Below, one piece after another: positions 34,641-43,725 of a stretch of DNA of 64,000 nt. Below the pieces are notes generated by a model. That model searched no databases, had not been told where the DNA came from, and saw only the letters and a program-made list of their open reading frames with translations. Both the position numbers and the translations under genes were made by a program. This stretch comes from Heracleum sosnowskyi. Taxonomy: Eukaryota > Streptophyta > Magnoliopsida > Apiales > Apiaceae. Each line of letters starts with the position of its first letter. Positions within the stretch are counted from its first letter, which is position 1. Location: positions 23,951,001 through 24,015,000 of the forward strand of contig CM061240.1 in NCBI GenBank assembly GCA_030848705.1, read 5' to 3'.

Positions 34641-37600
34641 TTGCAGGGTAAAAAGAAAAATGTGTTAGTCATGGATAGTGGATGTTCTGTGCACATGACT
34701 GGAAATAAAGCCCTGCTGTCAGAATATGAGGAGAAGGCTGCCCCAACTGTGTCTTATGGAGATGGCAACATTGGACAAACCTTGGGATATGGCAATATAA
34801 TCCTTGGCAATGTCATTATTGAAAAAGTAGCTCTTGTGAAAGGACTAAAACACAACCTGTTGAGTATTAGTCAGATCACAAACAGAGGTTATAATGTCAA
34901 CTTCTATTCCACTCATTGTGAAGTAGTCAGCAAATCATCAGGAAACATTGCACTTACTGGCTACAGGCATGGTAACATATATGAAGCCAACATTCAATCA
35001 AATGCCGATGGCTCCTCTACTTGTCTCATCAGTAAAGCATCAGTAGATGAAAGTTGGAATTGGCACAAGAAGCTTTCTCATCTCAACTTCAGCAATATCA
35101 ATGAGTTGGTTAAGAAAGATTTGGTTAGAGGATTACCTAAAGCTTTGTATACTCCTGATGGACTCTGTGATGCATGTCAAAAAGCTAAACAGAGAATGAC
35201 ATCATTCAAGAGTAAATCTGAATCCTCTATTGGAGAACCATATCACATGTTACATCTTGACTTATTTGGACCAGTCAACATAATGTCCATCAGTAAGAAA
35301 AGGTACACTCTTGTAATTGTTGATGAATTTTCTAGATTCACCTGGGTGTATTTTCTACACAGAAAAGATGAGACTCCAGAAATACTGTTGGACCATGTGA
35401 GAATGATTGTGACAGGCACAAAGTATAAAGTCAAGATTCTGAGGAGTGATAATGGTACTGAATTCAAGAATTTAAAAATGGAAGAGTTCTTCAAATACAA
35501 AGGAATCATACAACAATACTCTGCTCCTGACACACCCCAGCAAAATGGAGTAGTTGAAAGAAATAATAGAACCCTTATTGAAGCTGGCAGAACTATGTTG
35601 GAAGAAGCAAAATTGCCTACATATTTCTGGACAGAAGCAGTCAATACAGCATGCAATACTCAAAACCTCACATTGATAAACAGACATGGTGTAACTCCCT
35701 ATCAAATGCTCAAGGAGAAGAAACCAAGTTTGAAGCATTTGCATGTGTTTGGCTGTAAATGTTTTGTTCTCAGGCCTCATCCTGAATAGCTAGGCAAATT
35801 TGAAACCAAGGATGATGAGGGTATCTTTATAGGCTATCCAGCCTCAAGAGCTTTTAGAGTTTTTAATTTGAGAACAAGGACTATCATGGAGTCAATACAT
35901 GTATCTTTTTATGATAAGAAGATAACTGGAATCAATGAAGACTCTCATGATAGTTTGATTTTTGAAAATGAAGCTACCAAGAATCCTGATGAACTGGAAT
36001 CAGATACTGACTCACCATCAGATACTGATGGGTCACCAAATACTGGTGATACACCAAATCCTAATGATGCACCAAATACTGATGATGCTACTGACAGTCC
36101 ACATGTTGAGGGGGAGCAACAGCAGACTGTTTCTAATACTGAAACAACTCAATTATCAGGACAGGATTCTTCAGATACTGATTCAAGTGATAATCCTGAT
36201 AACCCATCAGGAGGAGACAACAAAAATTCAGGGGGAGCTTCTACTGATTCAACCTCTTTTGATGACAACACCAATCCAGGGGGATCATCCACTTCAAAGA
36301 ATGATTCACCACCAGCTAGGAAATGGACCAAAAGCCATACTTCTGATTTGATAATTGGGGATCCTGATGCAGGTGTTAAGACAAGAAGTGTAACTCTAAA
36401 TGAATGTCTCTATCATAACTTTCTATATAAGGAGGAACCTAAGAAAGTTGAAGATGCACTTAAGGATGCTGATTGGGTTACTGCAATGCAAGAAGAGTTG
36501 AATGAATTTGAATGAAATGAAGTCTGGAAACTAGTGCCAAGACCTAAGGACATGTCAATTGTTGGTACAAAGTTGGTATTCAAAAACAAGACAGATTCAT
36601 ATGGAGTAATAATCAGAAACAAAGCAAGGTTAGTTGCAAAGGGGTATTCTCAACAAGAAGGGATTGACTATGATGAAACTTTTGCTCCTGTTGCTAGACT
36701 AGAAGCCATCAGGATCTTTCTGGCATATGCAGCCCACAAGAAATTTAAGGTTTTGCAGATGGATGTGAAAAGTCCTTTTTTAAATGGTGAACTGGAGGAA
36801 GAAGTTTATGTTGAACAACCTCCTGGTTTCATTGATCCAAAATATCCAAATCATGTCTACAGATTGGATAAAGAACTTTATGGACTAAAGGAAGCTCCAA
36901 GAGCATGGTATGAAACCTTAGCTCAATTCTTACTGGAAAGTGGATTCAAAAGAGGTACTATTGATAAAACTCTGTTTTATTTGAATCATGGTAAGGATTT
37001 GCTTTTAGTTTGGATTTATGTTGATGATATCATTTTTGGGTCAACAAATAATAAGCTATGTGAGAAGTTTTCAAAGCTTATGCAGTCTAGATATCAAATG
37101 AGCATGATGGGAGAAATGAGTTACTTTCTTGGTCTCCAAGTTAAACAGATTGATGATGGCATTTTTATTAATCAGTCAAAGTATACCAAGAATCTATTGA
37201 AAAGGTTTAACATGCAAGATAGTGCAACTGCAAGTACTCCCATAGCTACAGCTACAAAACTTGATCATGATCAAGGTTCTGAGGTAGATGTAACTCACTA
37301 CTGGGGAATGATTGGATCTCTTCTATATCTCACTGCAAGTTGACCAGAGATCATGTATGCAACCTGTCTTTGTGCAAGATTTCAAGCAAATCCCAGGGAA
37401 CCACATCTGATTGCAGTTAAAAGAATTTTCAGATATCTAAAAGGCACTCCTTCACTTGGCCTTTGGTATGCTAGGGAATCATATTTTGGTTTGTGTGGTT
37501 ATTCATATGCTGATTTTGCAGGGTGCAAAATAGACAGGAAAAACACTTCAGGAAGCTGTTAGTTTTTGGGTGGTAGACTAGTTTTTGATTTAGTAAAAAG

Positions 37601-37963
37601 CAAAAGTCTATCTCTACATCAACTGCAGAAGCTGAGTACATTGCTGCAGGAAGTTGTTGTGCTCAGATAATGTGGATGAGAAATCAGTTGTTAGATTATG
37701 GCTTGTCATACTCCAAAATCCCTATTTATTGTGATAACCAAAGTGCTATTGCAATGACAGGAAATCCAGTTCAGCATTCTCTTACTAATAACATCAGTAT
37801 CAGATATCACTTCATAAGAGAACAAGTACTGGAAGGAACAATTGAACTGCATTTTGTTCCTACTGATCAACAACTAGGTGATATATTCACCAAGCCACTG
37901 CCTGAAGCTACTTTCAACAAATTGGTGAATGAACTTGGAATGATGAACTTTGAGAATTTTTGA
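34641..37963 (+). pseudogene. pol of family X copy C: protease, integrase, RT, RNase H
   Basis: Protease (VMDSGCSVHMTG), zinc region (WHKKLSHLNF ... CDACQKAKQ), integrase core (HLDLFGPVN, RSDNGTEF, NGVVERNNR) and a spacer with AGGGGGAG at 36109-36116 and 36230-36237. Then RT (KVLQMDVKSPFLNGEL, YVDDIIFGST) and RNase H (YSYADFAGCKIDRKNTSG, FVPTDQQLGDIFTKPLP). Stops at 35787, 36513, 37341 and 37560 and a frameshift near 37585 break it. The spacer encodes many Asn-Pro-Asp and Thr-Asp units through repeated AATCCTGAT-like codons. It shares family membership with copy A, whose RNase H end is over 90 percent identical. Confidence 0.95.
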
Positions 37964-38463
37964 AGAAAGCATCAGAGAGCAAGTCCTGATGACTATCAAA
38001 TCCTGATGGTCATTCAGTAAGGTATGTAATTTTGATCGAATCCTGATAGGACAAAATCCTGACATGAAGTCAATTGGTCAATCCTGATGGACAAGTCAAC
38101 ATTTCTAATTTGCTTAATTTGTGCCTAATGTTTTGTCAGTATTTGATAGGAAACGTTTGATTTTTAGTTGGACAACTGTATGCGCGCGTGTGTCACACTG
38201 ATAGATATATACACATAGATACACATAAAAAGCGGTGCAGATATGTTTAATTACACACGTAATTTGGTCCACTAATTATTTGAGCACGAATCATATTTTG
38301 CCACCTGTCACTGAGAGTAATATTTTGTTTTAACAAAATACAATTGGTTTTCTAATTTGCAAATTACTCTCACAATTCATCAGTTTTCTATCTTCTTCTA
38401 CTCTACGTGCTTACGAACCCTAATTCCCAAATCTCAAATCTTAATTCTCAAAACACTTTTACA
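37964..38463 (+). promoter_or_regulatory. leader between pol and accessory ORF, copy C
   Basis: Parallel to 10974-11466: TCCTGATGG-like motifs in the first 130 bases, then CT-rich sequence and a telo-box (CGAACCCTAATTCC) just before the accessory ATG. The two leaders remain clearly alignable. Confidence 0.45.
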
Positions 38464-38593
38464 ATGACTTCTTCATCATTTATGAATAAATAGACTGTGC
38501 TTAGTGGTATTACTTTCGCCACTAACAATTTTGTTGCGGTATTAGGTCATCAGGAATTGCCAACAGAGCTTCATATTATTCAGTATTTTCTTG
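38464..38593 (+). pseudogene. accessory ORF start, copy C, part 1
   Basis: MTSSSFMNK, a TAG, then TVLSGITFATNNFVAV and on to IIQYFLA. It is homologous to the first 43 residues of copy A's accessory ORF (MASSSFMNKQTVISGVTF). The large CACTA cuts it at the original TTG. Confidence 0.8.
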
Positions 38594-38623
38594 CACTACG
38601 CCATAAATGGCCTTTTGCAACGA
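38594..38623 (+). repeat. left terminal inverted repeat of large CACTA
   Basis: The first 30 bases, starting CACTACGCCATAAATGGCC. They match the reverse complement of 53442-53471 at 26 of 30 positions. Confidence 0.93.
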
Positions 38624-38960
38624 CAAAACTATGTTGCTATAAGTCCAGTTTCGCGTTGCTATAGCCCCAAAAAGGGCTATGGTAACATCAGAGCCGTGTT
38701 AGGTTCTCAGCAGTTGCTATAGGGGTCTATAGTAACATACTGAGGACCCCTAAGGTAACATAGCAAACTGTGTTACTAAAGATATCTACAGCAACACAAT
38801 AAACATTTTACAGCAACATACCTTCTTTGTTACCAAAGATATTAAAATTTTGCAAAAAAGTGGGGCCCGCGAGTTATATTATCAATTGCAACACACAATT
38901 ATACATATAGTAACACCCTAAGTATAACAAAATAAAAATATGTTATTTAAATATTATATT
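38617..38960 (+). repeat. left subterminal repeat region of large CACTA
   Basis: At least ten short copies on both strands of GTTGCTATAG, TAGTAACATA and AGCAACA types. In CACTA elements such repeats bind the element's TNPA-like protein. Here that role is inferred from family knowledge. Confidence 0.75.
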
Positions 38961-39129
38961 TCCCACCAAATAAACCAACAAACAAACCAAGTCCTAATTT
39001 CATTCACCAATAAGATAACCAATCCAGTAACAAACCAACCACATCAGCCAATAATATCCACCAACACTAGAGAACATAAATTATAACGTACAAGTACTAC
39101 AAGAAAATTACATGTTCATTTTTAACAAT

Positions 39130-40622
39130 TGTTATTCCCAGAACAATGCAACCTAGATTGTAGAAGGCGGGGTTGAATACAATCTAGTTAATTTACAAAA
39201 CTTTTTCAAACCTTTTAGGGTATGAACATATGAGTTTGTAAATTAACTAAAATCCAGTCAAGCTTGGAACAAAAATGAATTCTTCAAGTTAAAAAGAAAT
39301 GCAGGAGACAAACACACTTTTTCAACTTTTCAGGTGGGTTTATCGGAAAAAGCCCACCTGAAATATATATTGAAGAATTCTCTGGGTTTGTATAAACAAA
39401 CTCAGCTGCTTACACGAATAATTAAAGAGCCTAAGTGTTTTTCTTTTAGCTCGGTGCTCTCTCTTCACACTCTTTTATGCTACACCATACAGTCTTATAT
39501 ACATCAACTGTATGTTACAATCAAAACCTACAACATAATAAAATATTAAATTTTTGGTTCTGCTTGTTCACATGCTCGACTCTGAAGCTCTTCTATTCGG
39601 GAAATGCCTTGGCTGGTATCACAGATAAACTTGTATAGTCCCAAAGAATGCTTTCTGGTTGAGTGTGTTTCTTTCTTCAAGAATTACTAAGTTCATGCAA
39701 TTTGACCTAGCTTCCAAGCCCATGTGACATCTGCATGAAAAAGACATTTCCTTGGATACACAACTGTCAGGTCACTATCAACTCAGATAAGTGAACATGT
39801 AGTTTTGCATATAGGTTCTCATGTTTGTCAAGTTTTTCCTTTGTGTCCAGTTAGAAGATAAATTTCTAGGTAGCTGCTGTAACTCTTATTTATCCTTCAA
39901 GACATATAAGATAATGGTTAACTTCACATTTCATTTGTGGGAATTTGAGCCTTCGAATATTTACAGTTTGACTCCCTATTCCATACATCCTTTACGTCGT
40001 TATCCACCATCTTGTAGTCACGGGTGTGTAATGGTGATCTCTGAGACTGTCCTCCATTCAACCTGTTAGATAAAGAAAGCTTCAAATGATTTCTTTATAT
40101 AGATTTGCTTTTCTTGTTGAATGGGATGAATATCAGTAGGCGTACTAATTCTTTATCCGTAGACTACTATTCTACTTCATTTATCCGTAGAATAGTAATC
40201 TCAAAATATCAGTAGAAGTAATATCTTAAGCTGTATCCATAGATAGAACATGATATCCTTAGCTGCATCCATAGATAGAACATGACATCCTTAGCTGTAT
40301 CTGTAGATCAACTATCTTCACCTTTATCCGTAGATGGATATGATGTCCTTAGCTTTTATCCGTAGATGAGATAAGATGTCCTCGGCTTTTATCCGTTGAT
40401 GTCCTCAGCTTTATACGTTGATTAGATAAGATTTTCATAGCTTTATCCGTAGAACAGATATATTTAGCTTCATCCTTAGACAAAACATCTCTCATCCTTA
40501 TTGACTCACCACTACTGAGTTGTTTTGGCAGACTTACCCCTGAAACACTTGTTGCTTGATTAGACGTCTGTCGGTTTGCTACTGAATTGCTTCCTAACTT
40601 GATGACAGAATATCTCCCAACA
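39130..40622 (-). repeat. probable solo LTR, copia/Sirevirus-like, inside large CACTA
   Basis: On the minus strand it would start TGTTGGGAGATATTCTG (40622) and end with the phrase TTGTATTCAACCCCGCC, then CTTCTACAATCTAGG and GGGAATAACA. This closely resembles the ends of the other Sirevirus LTRs here. A minus-strand TATATAAG lies near 39493. The interior has a run of diverged TTATCCGTAGAT repeats at 40140-40480. No matching 5-bp target duplication is visible, so the boundaries are approximate. Confidence 0.5.
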
Positions 40623-41265
40623 TTTGATGTGGCTTTTAGACCTTGGATAGATAAAGTGCCTTCTAGTTAGCTTCCTGATTATCAGTTGTTGTGATATAGC
40701 TTTCTGATTCTCAGCTTCAACATCATGATCAAATTCTTGTCTTGAGTATTTTGTTAACATCATTTCAAACGTATCAACCCTAACAACAACCACATTGCAA
40801 AGTCATAAGCGGGATAGAAAAACCTATACTAGGTCATCAAAAGGCACTGTCTAAACCACTAGATGTCTAAGAGTCAAGTTCGTCACTCATTTATCAGAGC
40901 TTCCTTCTTTGCCTCCAACATTTTCATTTTTGCTTGAGTATGCATCTACAACACATAAGTAGTCCATGAGATTGTTGTTGTATATAAAGCACAAAGATGA
41001 AAATACTTTGATACAAGCACTAAGATTGAAATACAAAGATCTGAACATGGATAACAATAAGCAATAATAAAAGATGCTGGTTTTATGTCAGAGCTATTCT
41101 AAAGCCCATCAGCCTCAAGCAGCTCTGGATCCTTAAACATACTTGGGCACTCATCCTTTCTCTACATAGCAATAAAAGGACCTATAGCAAGATTATGTAA
41201 CAGACTTGTTAGTGAACATCAAGTTCAATAAAATACTCAAAATTAATATAGAAGACATAGCTTAC
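40623..41265. other. CACTA interior, no gene seen
   Basis: AT-rich DNA between the probable solo LTR and the PHD exons. It may be intron or flank of the captured gene. No motif or homology is recognised. Confidence 0.4.
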
Positions 41266-41723
41266 GCACCAAATTTTACATTTCTTTTACAAGGCAATTT
41301 TACGGGCAATTTTACACATGAACTGTCTTTGTTGATTTTATTAGTCCCAGAATATGTATCTTTTCCACCTGACTTGTCACAGCGATGAGAAATTTTAGCA
41401 TTTACATGGACATAAAATTGATGGGCTACGCCACCCACTTCATCACAGTTATCATTATCCCGACTTTTCGTTTCCTCCATCTTGCATTCTTGACACATCC
41501 AACCACTTTCTGGAATTTTATCAAGCATTTTGGGCATGCAATATCTAAAGACAGTTTTAGTTTTACTTTAATGTAAGTAAACTGAATTAAGCCGAATAAA
41601 CCATAAGAAAGAAAATTAGAGGGCATGAGTAATAACTTACGTGTGCTCGACTCCGTCACTGCACCGACAACATACAACAAGTAGATACTCACACCCTATG
41701 TCTCCACATGTATCACACACTTG
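41266..41723 (-). pseudogene. captured PHD-finger exons (AIPP2/PAIPP2-like) with intact intron
   Basis: Exon 1 is 41723-41641: a GGCAG acceptor, then VCDTCGDIGCEYLL through CSDGVEH, then a GTAAGT donor. Exon 2 is 41544-41266: a TTTAG acceptor, then YCMPKMLDKIPESGWMCQEC and about 60 further residues, then a GTAAGC donor. The junction falls within a Thr codon and restores a full PHD zinc finger: Cys4-His-Cys3 ligands CDTC, CCRC, H-x2-C and CQEC. The pattern CSDGxEHTYC with WMCxEC is that of plant PHD proteins of the AIPP2/PAIPP2 group, which read chromatin. Preserved introns show DNA-level capture. No start codon or promoter is visible, and Athila 2 is inserted upstream. It is a fragment; expression as a chimeric transcript is possible but unproven. 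Confidence 0.8.
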
Positions 41724-42143
41724 CTGCCAATAATAAAAGTTACTAGCATCAACCAATTCCTATATAATAACCTCTAAATAAGAGAGCAATAGTACATACC
41801 AAATAGTTGTACACAAAAATGAAAAACACGCACGCATACCTATGTACAACAATAAAAAGAAACTAACGAAAGTCAAACTGAGAATTTCAAAAAGTTCAGC
41901 TACAATGAATCATATCAAATTTTTAAGTAAAATAGATCCTCAAGAACACATCAACATCAAGAGCAGCTGTAACATAACATTTCAACTGAAACAGAATAAG
42001 AATTCTCTACTTAAATCAATTGATCATTCATACCATCCAGTAATAGAGCACAAACTGAATTCATGCACATACTAGGGATAAACTAATATTAAAAAAAGAG
42101 AAATGCTTTCGATTATGGGTAGTTTAAAAATAATCACGGGGAC
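41724..42143. other. CACTA interior upstream of PHD exons, no gene seen
   Basis: AT-rich, with no splice-bounded open frame that I can support. It probably represents intron of the captured gene. It ends at GGGAC, the target of Athila 2. Confidence 0.4.
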
Positions 42144-43583
42144 TGATAAGTGGATATTTTATTCACTTAGAACGTTTCCGTTTGGCTTAAAACGTATGTT
42201 TGTACTCGAGTTGTGGTATTTTTGATCTCTTTTAAGGGTATTGTGCAGGTATATTGATCACAGGTGTACTAGGAATGAAGCGGAGCAATCGGAGCGCGAA
42301 ACGGAGTTATAATGAAGAAAAGGAAAAAAATCAGTTTGTTGGACAGAGATCCTGGCGCGGCAGCGCCGTGTTTATGCTATGTTGTGGCGCGGCAGCGCCG
42401 TTGCAGAAAAGCAGAAAAAGTTGAACAGTGGTTGTGGCGCGGCAGCGCCGTGTTTCTATACAAACTTGGCGCGGCAGCGCCATGATGTCTGGAGGAAAAT
42501 TCCGGTTTTGCCCTAATTTGTGATTTTTCAAGTGAAAGTTAAAAAATCAATTCCTTACGAAATATTGCACTCGGAGGCCTTTATAAAGAAGAAACAAACC
42601 CTAGAGATCAGGAGGAGACACATATTACATATTATTTACGGAGTTGTAAAGCACGAAGAAGCAAGGAAGAAGATCGTTTTTCAATTATTTTCTTGTAATC
42701 TTTCTAGCTTGTGGATGCTTGGATTTGGTGTACTCTTTAAAACCCTTAATATTTATAATAGTTATAATTCGTTTTCTTCAATCATGTTTTCATTAGAACC
42801 CATGGTGACGATTAGTTTGATTATGAACTAACTCGTTGTCATGGGGTTTTAGCGGATTTATTCATGAAGTTTATTTGTTGAATTTTCTTGATGCCTATAG
42901 TGTGATTGATGTGATATCCTATCATGGTTGTTTTAATTCGTTATAGGAGAGTAGCTAACTCCTGTAATTGTGTGTTAATTCTTATTGAAGCGAAAGTGGA
43001 TTTAAGAGTTCAGAACTTGCCATGCTAGCATAGGTTTATGCGTGAGAATATCATTCGTAATTAGTGTCGTAACTCTAACCGTTTTACGACGACTATGTGA
43101 TCAATTGAATGCTTGTACTTCAACCATTATGTTTTCAATCTTTATAGACATATAAGGACTAAGCATAATTGGGAGACTAAGTGATTTCTATCTTAATTGT
43201 GGATCTTATTTAGGATGGTATTAGTACAACGAAAGTTGGCTTATATCAGTTTTGTGTGTTCGATCAGGTATTAACAAATCACATGAAAGGGCTAGGGAAT
43301 TGAAGACTTTAGATGGATTGTTTAATGAAGTTGAAATCCCATGTTTCATTCACATAAGTAATTTGATATAAATCTCAGTTAAGTAGTGATAATTAGTTAT
43401 AATTCTTAGATAAATTTTAGTGATAATCAAAACCACTTGTTAATTGTTTTAGCATCGAATAATAATCATACATTGGTGAGTGAATTAACTAGACAAACAA
43501 CGAGTCCCTGTTGGAACGAACCTTATTTGCTATCTGTATTACTTGAGATCACGTGCACTTGCGTGTTGAATTTGGTCGTAACA
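42144..43583 (+). repeat. 5' LTR of Athila-like element 2
   Basis: Starts TGATAAGTGGATATTTT and ends TTGGTCGTAACA. It carries four copies of GGCGCGGCAGCGCC (42354-42367, 42386-42399, 42436-42449, 42468-42481), each a GGCGC/GCGCC hairpin, and a TATAAAG box at 42582-42588. Confidence 0.96.
42582..42588 (+). promoter_or_regulatory. TATA box of Athila 2 LTR
   Basis: TATAAAG about 100 bases after the last GC-rich palindrome, repeated in the 3' LTR at 48384-48390. It is a likely core promoter, by motif and position. Confidence 0.5.
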
Positions 43584-43589
43584 AGTTTT

Positions 43590-43607
43590 TGGCGCCGCTG
43601 CCGGGGA
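43590..43607 (+). other. primer binding site, tRNA-Asp type (Athila 2)
   Basis: TGGCGCCGCTGCCGGGGA, six bases after the LTR. It is identical to the site in element 1 and complementary to the tRNA-Asp 3' end with at most one mismatch. Confidence 0.88.
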
Positions 43608-43725
43608 TTTCGGTTTTATTTGTTTAGTTTCAGTATTTACCATCAGTGGTCATTAAAGTTCGGTGACTAGGACGTTTCTCACCAAATTTTCTAGTTGGTG
43701 AATTTCAGGTACTTATTGAGAGTGT

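Noticed and set aside
35243..35780. Minus-strand frames of 100-140 residues
   Set aside because: Antisense shadows of the integrase of copy C.
39094..39130. Separate nested CACTA end (TACTACAAGAAAA) inside the large CACTA
   Set aside because: It resembles a CACTA start but lacks a partner end and target duplication nearby.
40140..40480. CRISPR-like array of spaced repeats
   Set aside because: Repeats are diverged, spacers are similar to each other, and the context is a plant LTR. They are tandem LTR repeats.
40560..40793. Minus-strand 77-residue frame (KYSRQEFDHDVEAENQKA)
   Set aside because: No homology or splice context. It straddles the presumed LTR edge, so I cannot support it as a gene.
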